In this document: positions 8,334-15,295 of the stretch, piece by piece
Layout of the letters: each line of letters opens with the position of its first letter
Position numbering within the stretch: the stretch's first letter is position 1
DNA from: JBBREP01 sp036501845
GTDB lineage: Bacteria; Actinomycetota; Acidimicrobiia; IMCC26256; PALSA-610
Assembly: GCA_036501845.1 (NCBI GenBank)
Contig: DASXZO010000127.1
Coordinates: forward strand, 1 to 25,844
Direction of reading: 5' to 3'
Length of the DNA: 25,844 nt
Notes under the pieces: generated by a model
Databases searched by the model: none
Told to the model about the DNA's origin: nothing
What the model saw: only the letters and a program-made list of their open reading frames with translations
Translations under genes and position numbers: made by a program

Positions 8334-9431
8334 ATGTCGCAAGCTCCCGTGAGCACATCCCCGAGCCCACCACTCGACGTGGCACCGGCCAAGCGGCGGG
8401 TGGCGCGGCGGGTGACGGTCGTGCTCCTCGGCGTCGCCGTGCTGGTCGGGCTCGTGGGCCTCACCGGCGAGCTCGGGCCGGCACTGCACGGCGTCGCCGC
8501 CGCCGACCTCGCGGTTGCTGCCATCGCCGCCGCGTGCCAAGTGGTGCGCTACGTGCTCGTCGGCCACTTGGTGCGGCGCCTCGCCGCCGGGCGCGGACTC
8601 AATCGCGGCATCGCCGTGCGGGCGGGCCTCATCGCAGTCGGGCTCGGCGCCATCCTTCCCGCGGCGCCGCTCGAAGGTCTCGTGCTCGCGGCGCGCGAGC
8701 TGGAACGGCACGGGGTGAGCCGCCGGCGCACGGTCACCGCGCTTGCTCTCACCCAGTGGTACAGCACGCGTGGTCTGCTCGCGATCGCGGTGCCGGGAAG
8801 CATCGTGCTCGGCGCCTTGGCGGCTGCGCACGCTCGCGTCGCGTGGTCGTCGGTGCTCCTCAGTGCGGCCTTCGTGCTCGCGGTGGTGTTCGTGGCGATG
8901 GGCGTCGTGGCGTCGCGGCCGCGGCTGCATGATCGGCTCGGGCGGCTCTTCGGCCGCATCCCCGGGTTGCGGGCGCGCGGCGATCGCATCGCCGCGTGGT
9001 GGGCGACGTGGACGAGTGAGGTGCGTGCGTCGGTGGGTGCCCGTCGTGATCGCGCCCGCCTCCTGGCCACGTCGATCGCCGCGACCGCGTTCGACGCGTC
9101 GTGCTTCGTCGTCGCGTTTCGCGCCGCGCACGTGCACGCCGACCTGCGGATGCTCGTGCTCGCCTACGTGGTCGCGATGTCGGCGACGTTCGTGCCCCTG
9201 CTGCCCGGTGGGATCGGCTTGGGCGAGGCGGCCGTCGCCGCGTTCCTACACGCTTCGGGTGTGCCGGTTGCCGAGTCGCTCGCGGGAATGCTCGTGTACC
9301 GAGCGCTCGCCACGGTGATGCCCGCGCTCGCCGGCGCGGGTGCGCTCGGCGAACTGCGGCTGCGGCGTTTCGTGCGTCGTAGTGCCGCGAGCGGCGCTTC
9401 GGGGACTGGGCCTCAGGCCGCCGACGCCTGA
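8334..9431 (+). CDS. UPF0104 / LPG-synthase-like transmembrane protein
   Basis: This 365-residue protein has about eight hydrophobic helices. The family signature is PLLPGGIGLGEAAVAAFL near residues 287-304, followed by a conserved LVYRALATVMPALAG helix. It belongs to the lysylphosphatidylglycerol synthase transmembrane (flippase-like) family. It lacks the cytoplasmic aminoacyl-transfer domain of MprF, so it is more likely a lipid or glycolipid flippase-like protein than a lysyltransferase. The start is supported by GAGGAG at 8320-8325, 8 nt before ATG. The tail overlaps the convergent ferritin-like gene by 19 nt. A TATCTT at 8266-8271 could be a -10 box but has no clear partner. Confidence 0.78.
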   Translation: MSQAPVSTSPSPPLDVAPAKRRVARRVTVVLLGVAVLVGLVGLTGELGPALHGVAAADLAVAAIAAACQVVRYVLVGHLVRRLAAGRGLNRGIAVRAGLIAVGLGAILPAAPLEGLVLAARELERHGVSRRRTVTALALTQWYSTRGLLAIAVPGSIVLGALAAAHARVAWSSVLLSAAFVLAVVFVAMGVVASRPRLHDRLGRLFGRIPGLRARGDRIAAWWATWTSEVRASVGARRDRARLLATSIAATAFDASCFVVAFRAAHVHADLRMLVLAYVVAMSATFVPLLPGGIGLGEAAVAAFLHASGVPVAESLAGMLVYRALATVMPALAGAGALGELRLRRFVRRSAASGASGTGPQAADA

Positions 9432-10480
9432 CGGTCCCTGGCCACCTCGTCGAGCTCGGCGTACTCCTCGCCGGTGTCGGCCCAATCTTCGAACTGGATC
9501 ACGCCGATCTCGGTGAAACGTGTCCGCAGCCAGCCGTCGGCCGCGTCGAGCAGCCCGAGCTTCTTGCAGTTCGGCACGATCTTCGAGAACAGCAGCTGCT
9601 GGAACTGCTGCTGTGCAGGCGGGTTGACGCGATCCATGGCGCGGTAGACGGCGTCGGGATCGACACCCATCGTCGCCCACATCTCGGTGTGTGCGAAGCG
9701 GCGCTGGAGGCGGCGGGCGACGTCGAACGCGAACTCCTGGCGCTCGCGCAGCTCGGCCGCCGACAGGCCTGCGTAGAACTCCTGCAGCGAGAGCACGCCG
9801 AACGCCACGTGGCGCGCCTCGTCGCTCATCACGTAGCGCAGCAGCTTCTTCAGCAGCGGTTCGGTGGTGACCATGTGCATCATGCCGAAGGCCGCGAGCG
9901 CGAGACCTTCCACCATGATCTGCATGCCGAGGTAGGCGATGTCCCAGCGCGGGTCGCGCAGGATGTCGTCGAGGATGCCCTTCAGGTTGTCGTTGATGCC
10001 GTACTGGCGGCCGAGCTTCTCGTCGAGGTAGCGGGCGAACACCTCCACGTGACGTGCCTCGTCCATCACCTGCGTGGCCGCGTAGTACTTCGCGTCGATC
10101 CACGGCACGGTCTCCACGATGCGCGCCGTGCAGAGCAGCGCGCCCTGCTCGCCGTGCATGAACTGCGACAGCAGCGAGTTCTGGAGCTCGATGCCCACCT
10201 GGCGCCACTCCTTGTCGCCGAAGTGTTTCACCGGCGAGTCCTCGGCATCGGCGAGGGCCTCGAAGCGCCGGGTGCCACCAGCGCCGAGCTCGCTGCTCAC
10301 CTTCTCCGGGTCGACGTCGGTCGACCAGTCGAGGTCGGTCGACGCGTTCCATTGCGAGGTCTTCGCCTTCTCGTAGAGCTTGATCAGCGCCGGGCGACTG
10401 CGCGCGTAGTCCCACGTGAAGATCGAGTCGAAATTCGACTCGACCGCGTGGATCGTCTCGAGTTCGCTGGCAGTCGTCAT
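9413..10480 (-). CDS. Ferritin-like diiron protein (R2-like / AurF-type fold)
   Basis: This 355-residue protein has the full carboxylate-bridged diiron ligand set: Glu111 (HGEQGALL), Glu141 and His144 (MDEARHVEVF), Glu191 (VEGLALAAF), Glu221 and His224 (SDEARHVAFG). This is the fold of ribonucleotide reductase R2, acyl-ACP desaturases and AurF-type N-oxygenases. No radical-forming partner or NrdA gene is nearby, so it is more likely an oxidase, oxygenase or desaturase-like enzyme of unknown substrate. The ATG at 10480 is preferred over an upstream in-frame ATG at 10534 because GGAGG lies 4 nt before it. Its first bases overlap the stop of the TetR gene (ATGA), which implies translational coupling and joint control by that repressor. 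Confidence 0.8.
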   Translation of the reverse strand: MTTASELETIHAVESNFDSIFTWDYARSRPALIKLYEKAKTSQWNASTDLDWSTDVDPEKVSSELGAGGTRRFEALADAEDSPVKHFGDKEWRQVGIELQNSLLSQFMHGEQGALLCTARIVETVPWIDAKYYAATQVMDEARHVEVFARYLDEKLGRQYGINDNLKGILDDILRDPRWDIAYLGMQIMVEGLALAAFGMMHMVTTEPLLKKLLRYVMSDEARHVAFGVLSLQEFYAGLSAAELRERQEFAFDVARRLQRRFAHTEMWATMGVDPDAVYRAMDRVNPPAQQQFQQLLFSKIVPNCKKLGLLDAADGWLRTRFTEIGVIQFEDWADTGEEYAELDEVARDRQASAA

Positions 10481-11067
10481 TGGTCCTCCGAAACCGACAC
10501 CGCGTCGAGCAGACGCGAGATCAATGAATGCCATTCGCCGCCGTCGGGCGGCGCGGTCTGCAAGGTGCGCAACACGAGCGCGCCCATGGCGAGAGTCATG
10601 CAGAAGCGCGCGAACGTGGCGCTGTCGAGGTTGCCGTCGACGGCGCCGTCGTGCTGCGCCTGTGCGGTGAGCTCGGCGATCCGCTGCTCACGTTGGCCGA
10701 GGCGCTCGCGCAACACCGTTGCAAGCTCTGGGTCGCGCCGCGCCGACGCGATCGCGTCGACGAGGAGCGGAACGTTGTCGCGCGGTTGCACGAGTTGGTC
10801 GCCGAGCTGTTCGAACAGCGCCCGCACGTCGGTGCTGTGCGCCGCCGCGAGCACTGCGTCGATCTCGGTGTCGGCCCGAGCGCCGATCGCCTCGAACAGC
10901 AACTCCGCCTTCCCGCGGAAGTTGGCGTAGATGGCGCCGGTGGTGAGCCCGGCTCGCCGGGCGATGTCGGCCAGCCGGGCCTGCTCGTAGCCCTGGTCCA
11001 CGAACACTTCGACCGCCGCCGCGAGCAGCCGCTCGCGCGTGCTCGCCGGGGCCGTCACGCTGACCAT
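10477..11067 (-). CDS. TetR family transcriptional regulator
   Basis: This 196-residue protein begins with TRERLLAAAVEVFVDQGY, followed by the helix-turn-helix LADIARRAGLTTGAIYANF (about residues 32-50), the standard TetR N-terminal domain. The C-terminal ligand-binding half is helical and unassigned. It is the first gene of a two-gene minus-strand unit with the ferritin-like protein, overlapping it by 4 nt. Two abutting palindromes cover and precede its start codon, so autoregulation is likely. The inducing ligand is unknown; a substrate or product of the diiron enzyme is a reasonable guess. Confidence 0.88.
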   Translation of the reverse strand: MVSVTAPASTRERLLAAAVEVFVDQGYEQARLADIARRAGLTTGAIYANFRGKAELLFEAIGARADTEIDAVLAAAHSTDVRALFEQLGDQLVQPRDNVPLLVDAIASARRDPELATVLRERLGQREQRIAELTAQAQHDGAVDGNLDSATFARFCMTLAMGALVLRTLQTAPPDGGEWHSLISRLLDAVSVSEDQ

Positions 11068-11074
11068 ACGGTCA
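11061..11074. promoter_or_regulatory. Palindrome overlapping the tetR start codon
   Basis: TGACCATACGGTCA has 5-bp arms (TGACC and GGTCA) around ATAC and covers the ATG of the tetR gene. It abuts the next palindrome exactly. The half-site GGTCA/TGACC also makes up the toxin-antitoxin operator at 11150-11171, in the opposite arrangement. Confidence 0.5.
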
Positions 11075-11092
11075 TGATAACGATCATTATCA
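11075..11092. promoter_or_regulatory. Probable TetR operator, overlapping the minus-strand -10
   Basis: TGATAACGATCATTATCA is an 18-bp palindrome with one mismatched pair (6-bp perfect outer arms). It starts 8 bp upstream of the tetR start codon. Read on the minus strand it contains GATAAT, a plausible -10 box. Its size and position are typical of TetR-family operators, so bound repressor would block its own operon. Confidence 0.6.
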
Positions 11093-11149
11093 GCTGGCGC
11101 CCAGCGCCGGCGCCGCGCCTTGTCGTCGGCGCTTGCGATGTTCGCATGG

Positions 11150-11171
11150 ATAGGTCAGAATATTGACCTAT
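11150..11171. promoter_or_regulatory. Probable toxin-antitoxin operator-promoter
   Basis: ATAGGTCA (11150-11157), six bases GAATAT, then TGACCTAT (11164-11171) form a perfect 8-bp-arm inverted repeat that runs into the antitoxin ATG (11170). GAATAT (11158-11163) is also a fitting -10 box 6 nt before the ATG, with a weak TTGCGA at 11133-11138 as -35. Type II antitoxins commonly bind such sites to repress their own operon, and the transcript would be leaderless. Confidence 0.65.
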
Positions 11172-11424
11172 GAGCGACACGGTGCCGTTCTCGGACGCCA
11201 AGGCCCGTCTGTCGGAGCTCGCCGACCGGGTGGAACGCGAGCACGATCGCATCCTCGTGACCCGCAACGGTCGGCCGTCGTTCCTGCTGGTGAGCCCGGA
11301 TGATCTGGAGTCGCTCGAGGAGACGCTCGACATCCAGCGTGATCCCGATCTCATGCGGTCGCTCGAGGCGTCATTACGTGACGCGGAGCAGGGCAAGCGT
11401 CAGCGCCTGCGCGACGTCATCTGA
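11170..11424 (+). CDS. Type II antitoxin, Phd/YefM family
   Basis: This 84-residue protein has the Phd/YefM N-terminal DNA-binding fold: VPFSDAKARLSELADRV (5-21), then ILVTRNGRPSFLLVSPDDLESLEETLDI. The charged C-terminal tail (about 57-84) would wrap and neutralise the toxin. It is followed 7 nt later by a RelE/ParE toxin. A palindrome overlapping its start codon suggests autorepression with the toxin as co-repressor. Confidence 0.88.
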   Translation: MSDTVPFSDAKARLSELADRVEREHDRILVTRNGRPSFLLVSPDDLESLEETLDIQRDPDLMRSLEASLRDAEQGKRQRLRDVI

Positions 11425-11431
11425 CCGGTCC

Positions 11432-11695
11432 GTGTACGAGGTGGAAGTCACCGCAGAAGCGGTGCGACACCTCGATCGGTTGCCGGCCAAGATCCGGTCT
11501 GCAGCGATCGAGTTCGCACTCGGCTCGCTGGCTGACGCCCCGCGCCGAGTCGGCAAGCCTCTCGTCGGCGAGTTGGCTGGTCTGTGGTCGGCTCGTCGCG
11601 GCGATTACCGGGTGATCTATGAGATCGATGATGGTCAGCGCGTAGTACTGATCCACAGAGTGCAACACCGGCGCGACGTCTACCGACCTCGCTGA
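11432..11695 (+). CDS. Type II toxin, RelE/ParE superfamily
   Basis: This 87-residue protein starts at GTG 11432. It has the RelE-type pattern VYEVEVTAEAVRHLDRLP, then LWSARRGDYRVIYEIDD (51-67), then VVLIHRVQHRRDVYR (71-85). RelE toxins cleave mRNA in the ribosomal A site, and the Arg/His/Tyr-rich C-terminus supplies the usual active-site residues. The closely related ParE toxins poison gyrase, but the GDYRVIYEI and HRRDVYR features favour RelE. Its length is normal and the frame intact, so the module looks functional. It lies tail-to-tail with the Ohr gene. Confidence 0.85.
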   Translation: MYEVEVTAEAVRHLDRLPAKIRSAAIEFALGSLADAPRRVGKPLVGELAGLWSARRGDYRVIYEIDDGQRVVLIHRVQHRRDVYRPR

Positions 11696-11743
11696 TACGA
11701 ACCGGGGCTGCGCCTGCCGACGCGCGCGCTGCCGTGGGCCCAA

Positions 11744-12178
11744 CTAGTCGACCGCGTGGCCGTTCGCGGTGAGGGTCACGTCGATGTTGCCGCGTGTCGC
11801 GTTGGAGTAGGGACACACCTCGTGCGCGGCCGCGACGATTTTCACTGCTTCATCGGCGTCGGTCACTTGGGGCAGGGTCACGTCGAGTTCCACGGCGAGC
11901 TTGAAGCCGCGTGCTTCGGGGAGAAGGCTGACCCGGCTGTCGATCGAGACGTCGCCCACTTCGGCGTGCTCGCGCCGCCCGACCACACCGAGCGCGCCCT
12001 CGAAGCACGCCGCGTACCCCACTGCGAAAAGCTGTTCGGGGTTCGTGCCGCCGCCCTCGCCACCCATCTCCTTCGGGAGGCGCAGCTGCAGGTCGAGCTG
12101 GCCGTCAGGTGTGTGGCCGTGGCCGTCCGCGCGGCCGCCCGTCACCGTTGCCGCCGCCGTGTAGAGAACTCGCGCCAT
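11744..12178 (-). CDS. ohr: Organic hydroperoxide resistance protein (Ohr/OsmC family)
   Basis: This 144-residue peroxidase has the two reactive cysteines of Ohr: Cys58 (GYAACFEGAL) and Cys122 (EVCPYSNATRGN). Arg16 and Glu48 (TNPEQLF) are probably the activating pair. Ohr reduces fatty-acid and other organic hydroperoxides in the cytoplasm with lipoylated or small thiols as reductant. The ATG at 12178 is chosen because the homologous sequence starts there (MARVLYTAAATV) and GGAG lies about 8 nt upstream. It is 35 nt downstream of the P450 gene on the same strand, so they may be co-transcribed. No OhrR/MarR regulator is seen. Confidence 0.88.
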   Translation of the reverse strand: MARVLYTAAATVTGGRADGHGHTPDGQLDLQLRLPKEMGGEGGGTNPEQLFAVGYAACFEGALGVVGRREHAEVGDVSIDSRVSLLPEARGFKLAVELDVTLPQVTDADEAVKIVAAAHEVCPYSNATRGNIDVTLTANGHAVD

Positions 12179-12213
12179 CGCAATGCTCCGTTTCCTGGTG
12201 GTGTGGGGCCGTT

Positions 12214-13407
12214 CTACCCACGATCGGCGAGGGGCAGATGCCGCGGCCCGCACTCGAAAAACGTGGGGACGTGCTCGTACGCGAACCCGGGCGCGAGTCG
12301 CAGCGTGCCCGGATCGAAGTGCTCGAGGAGCACCTCGAGCGCGATGCGCGCCTCGACGCGCGCGAGCGCCGCGCCCGGGCACACGTGGGGGCCGAAGCCG
12401 AAGGTGAGGTGCGCGTCGGCGTTCTCGCGATCAACTCGGAACGCGTCGGGGTCGGCGAATACGTCCTCGTCGCGGTTCGCCGAACCGAGGCCCACCACCA
12501 CCCGTTCGCCGGCGTGGATGGGACAGCCTTCGACGGCTCGCTCCGAGACGCACCCGCGCGCCACGAACAGGATCGGCGGCGTGATGCGCAGGCTCTCCTC
12601 GATCGCGGTATCGAGCGCACGAGCGTCGGCGCGCACGGCTGACTCGAGGCCAGGAACCGTGCAGAGCTGGTGCACGAGGTTCGCAAGGAGCTGGCTCGTG
12701 GTGGTCAAGCCGCCGGTGATGAGGTTCCGCACGAGCGCGCGCACCTGGCGGCGGGGGAGCGGCTCACCGTCGACCGTGAGGCTGAGCAGCTTCGCGAGCA
12801 CGTCGTCGCGCGCCTCGCCGCCGGCGAGCTCCTCAGCGCGCTCGTCGAGTCGCTCGTCGATATAGCCGGCGAACTCGGGGAACGCCGCGGCGAAGCCCAC
12901 ACCGCGTTCGGTCTGGTTCGTCGCCGGGAACGAGCTCTCCATCAATTCCTTGGCCCAGCGTGCGAGCTGGGTCGCGTCGCCGGGTTCGAACCCGAGGAGA
13001 TGCACGGTGACGCGGTTCGGCAACGGCACCGTGAACCCGGCGACGAGGTCGACGCCGCGCGGCGGAAGCGCGTCGAGCAGCGCGGCGGCCGTCGCCCGGA
13101 TGAACGCCTCGGCCGCATGTACCACCTTCGGTGTGAGTGCTGTGACCATGATTCGCCGCACCGCGGCGTGACGCGGCGGGTCGAGCTCGCCGAGCAGCCG
13201 GTCTTCCATCGGTACGTCGATGCCCGGAGCCTTCATGCCGTTGGCGTTCGAGAAGGCAGTGGTGTCGCGCAACACGTCGCGGCACGGTTCGTGCCGAGTG
13301 ACGTAGCGCAGCCCACCGGCAACGTCGACAACGGGCCCCGCGGCGCGCATCTCGGCGAGCACCGGCCACGAGTCTCGCGATTGCGACGCGTCGAACGGAT
13401 CGAACAC
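12214..13407 (-). CDS. Cytochrome P450
   Basis: This protein of about 397 residues has all the soluble bacterial P450 landmarks: the I-helix oxygen-activation stretch LITGGLTTTSQ (229-239), the K-helix ExxR (Glu271, Arg274) and the heme-binding loop FGFGPHVCPGAALAR (336-350) with Cys343 as thiolate ligand. It has no membrane anchor. GTG 13407 is chosen as start because longer in-frame starts fall inside the tRNA gene, and VFDPFDASQSRDSWPVLAEM aligns with usual P450 N-termini. No ferredoxin or ferredoxin reductase gene is near, so the electron donor must come from elsewhere. The substrate is unknown. Ohr follows 35 nt downstream. Confidence 0.88.
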   Translation of the reverse strand: MFDPFDASQSRDSWPVLAEMRAAGPVVDVAGGLRYVTRHEPCRDVLRDTTAFSNANGMKAPGIDVPMEDRLLGELDPPRHAAVRRIMVTALTPKVVHAAEAFIRATAAALLDALPPRGVDLVAGFTVPLPNRVTVHLLGFEPGDATQLARWAKELMESSFPATNQTERGVGFAAAFPEFAGYIDERLDERAEELAGGEARDDVLAKLLSLTVDGEPLPRRQVRALVRNLITGGLTTTSQLLANLVHQLCTVPGLESAVRADARALDTAIEESLRITPPILFVARGCVSERAVEGCPIHAGERVVVGLGSANRDEDVFADPDAFRVDRENADAHLTFGFGPHVCPGAALARVEARIALEVLLEHFDPGTLRLAPGFAYEHVPTFFECGPRHLPLADRG

Positions 13408-13468
13408 GGCGCCGAGCGTATCGACGCCGCGTGGCCCCGCGGCGAGCGACCAGGTGGCCGACGACGAG

Positions 13469-13540
13469 CGCCCTCGGCAGGATTCGAACCTGCGCACACG
13501 GCTCCGGAGGCCGATGCTCTATCCCCTGAGCTACGAGGGC
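13469..13540 (-). tRNA. tRNA-Arg, anticodon CCG
   Basis: The minus strand folds as a complete 72-nt cloverleaf: acceptor GCCCTCG/CGAGGGC, D arm GCTC/GAGC, anticodon loop CTCCGGA (CCG, reading CGG arginine codons), variable loop GTGC, T arm GCAGG-TTCGAAT-CCTGC, discriminator G. The outermost anticodon-stem pair (27-43) is a U-U mismatch. CCA is not encoded. CGG is a likely common codon in this GC-rich genome. Confidence 0.95.
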
Positions 13541-13691
13541 GGGGTGGAGCAGCGTAACGCCCCGTGCCCCGCGAGCCGCATGCCAGCGCACGAGGAGCGA
13601 CGGAGGAGCGACTCGAGCGTGCGAGCGGAGCGAGCGTCCGCGGCCCCTCGGGGCGCGAGCCGCAGGCGAGCGGGGGTGGAGACGCGAGAAT

Positions 13692-14594
13692 GTGGCGGTG
13701 CGACTGACCGCGGCGCTGGTGATGTGCACGCGCAACCGTCCCGACGACGTCGACGGAGCACTCACCACGATCGCCGGACAGACCCGTGCCGCGGAAATGG
13801 TGGCGGTGGTCGACTCGAGCAACAGCACGGCGACACGCGAGGTCGTCCGCGAGCACGGCACCGCGTGGCCGTCGTCACGCCCGCCGATCCACGTGCCGAG
13901 CGCGCCGTCGCTCACGCACCAGCGACGTGTCGGGCTGGCGTGCACGGTGTCCGACGTGGTGCTGTTCGTCGACGACGACGTGCGCCTCGGAGCCGATTAC
14001 GTCGCGGCCGTGATGCAAGTGTTCGAAACCGAAGCGGGCGCCGGCGCCGCGATTGGCGGCGTCGGCGGCTACATGGTGAATTCCGAACCGCGACGGGTGC
14101 GCGCGCTCGACCGCATCTTCGGGCTCGACTCCGTCGAAGAGGGGAAGATGTTGGCGTCGGGACGCAACATCCCGGTGGTCAGCGAGCCGCTGGGGTTGCT
14201 CGACGTCGACTGGCTGAGCGGCGCGGCGATGGCGTACCGGCGCACGCTGCTCGAATGCGAGCCGCCCGACGAAGCGTCGTTCCCCTTCGAGGGCGAGGAC
14301 GCGGATCTTTCGTTTCGCATCGGCCGCCACGCACGCCTCGTCGTCACTCCCGACGCGCAGTACATGCACCTCGAGTCTGCGATGAATCGGGTGTCGGGCG
14401 CGACTCAGGCCGAAGCCGAGCTGGCCGCGCGGTTGCGGCGCGTCGTGGCGCAGCCCGACCGCTTGTCGATGCGCGCCGCGCGCCTCGCCGCGGCTTACCA
14501 GCTCGCGAAGTACACCGCGACGGGTGTGGCAACGTTGTCGCGGCGGCGGCTCGCAGTGGCGCGCGGCACGGCCGCGGCTCTGCGGCGCGCCTAA
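13692..14594 (+). CDS. Glycosyltransferase family 2
   Basis: This 300-residue GT-A enzyme opens with a Rossmann strand (AALVMCTRNRPDDVDGAL, 7-24). The metal-binding acidic motif is FVDDDVRLG (92-100, Asp94-96), the acceptor-side motif is VDWLSGAAMAYRR (172-184), and the likely catalytic base region is FEGEDADLSFRIG (199-211). It transfers a sugar from a nucleotide donor; donor and acceptor cannot be told from sequence. No membrane helix is obvious. GTG 13692 is taken as start; the ATG at 13690 is out of frame. The stop overlaps the convergent neighbour by 4 nt. The 150 nt before it hold GAG-rich sequence and a small GCCCC-TC-GGGGC hairpin (13643-13654), but no other gene. Confidence 0.82.
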   Translation: MAVRLTAALVMCTRNRPDDVDGALTTIAGQTRAAEMVAVVDSSNSTATREVVREHGTAWPSSRPPIHVPSAPSLTHQRRVGLACTVSDVVLFVDDDVRLGADYVAAVMQVFETEAGAGAAIGGVGGYMVNSEPRRVRALDRIFGLDSVEEGKMLASGRNIPVVSEPLGLLDVDWLSGAAMAYRRTLLECEPPDEASFPFEGEDADLSFRIGRHARLVVTPDAQYMHLESAMNRVSGATQAEAELAARLRRVVAQPDRLSMRAARLAAAYQLAKYTATGVATLSRRRLAVARGTAAALRRA

Positions 14595-15295
14595 GAACCG
14601 GCGGCGCGGTCGATCTGGCGGTTGAGCGCGTCGAGCGTGGCGCGCGCAGCGGCGTCGATCTCGCTGGAACCGCGCGCCAAGCCGAATAGTTGCCGGCCGC
14701 CTTCGGGATCGTCCACACCGATCGCCACGAGATCGTGTTCGCCGGCGTCGTCCTCCACGTGTCGCGCCCACATGGGCTGCACGCCGAGCTCGAGACCGAA
14801 GCCGCGCAGCGCGTCGAGCGTGGCCCGCAGCACCGCGACGAGACCGTCGCTTGCAGGCGCGCGGCCGATGGCGCGCCGGGCGTTGAGCACGAGGTGCACC
14901 TCGACCTCGTCGGTGTCGGGGAACGACAGCACCGCGAGCAGTCGCGGTCGGGGGCCGGTTTCGGCCGCGCCGGTCGATTCGGGGAGCGCGGCGACGTCGG
15001 AGGACGCCGGCGCGGCGCCGATCGCGGTGACCGTGGCTGCACTCGAGCTGCCGTTCTCGGCCGGCGCTGCGGGTGCCTGGCGCCAGCGGACCACTTCGAC
15101 CGCGACTGGCTTGTCGCTGTGGCGTGCTGCGATACGCGTGGCCGCGACCGGAAGCGGGAGCCCGGATTCCTCGCCGCGCCCGCCGTTCGGTGCGAGGTGG
15201 AGTTGCACCATCAGCACGTCGCCGCGATCGTCGAAGCCTGCCGCGCGCACGCCCGGCAACTTGCGCAGCTCGAACTCGAGATCGTCGAGCGTCAT
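14591..15295 (-). CDS. Unrecognised two-domain protein coupled to a GGDEF protein
   Basis: I do not recognise this 234-residue protein. Residues 1-72 are a compact alpha/beta segment (DLEFELRKLPGVRAAGFDD, then DVLMVQLHLAP) that looks like a small ACT- or ferredoxin-like fold. Residues 73-115 are a low-complexity Ala/Pro/Ser linker. Residues 116-234 form a second alpha/beta segment (RPRLLAVLSF, DEVEVHLVLNARRAIGR, ending ALNRQIDRAAGS). No signal peptide or membrane helix is seen. Its ATG overlaps the stop of the upstream GGDEF gene (ATGA), so the two are translationally coupled and probably act together, perhaps as a c-di-GMP effector or a modulator of the cyclase. That role is inference from position only. 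Confidence 0.7.
   Translation of the reverse strand: MTLDDLEFELRKLPGVRAAGFDDRGDVLMVQLHLAPNGGRGEESGLPLPVAATRIAARHSDKPVAVEVVRWRQAPAAPAENGSSSAATVTAIGAAPASSDVAALPESTGAAETGPRPRLLAVLSFPDTDEVEVHLVLNARRAIGRAPASDGLVAVLRATLDALRGFGLELGVQPMWARHVEDDAGEHDLVAIGVDDPEGGRQLFGLARGSSEIDAAARATLDALNRQIDRAAGS

Noticed and set aside
9689..10930. 413-codon plus-strand open frame
   Set aside because: It is antisense to the ferritin-like and TetR genes; no recognisable domain and unlikely composition.
13541..13691. GAG-rich, repeat-like stretch next to the tRNA, considered as an integration scar
   Set aside because: No duplicated tRNA 3' end, integrase or mobile gene is present; it looks like low-complexity intergenic DNA.
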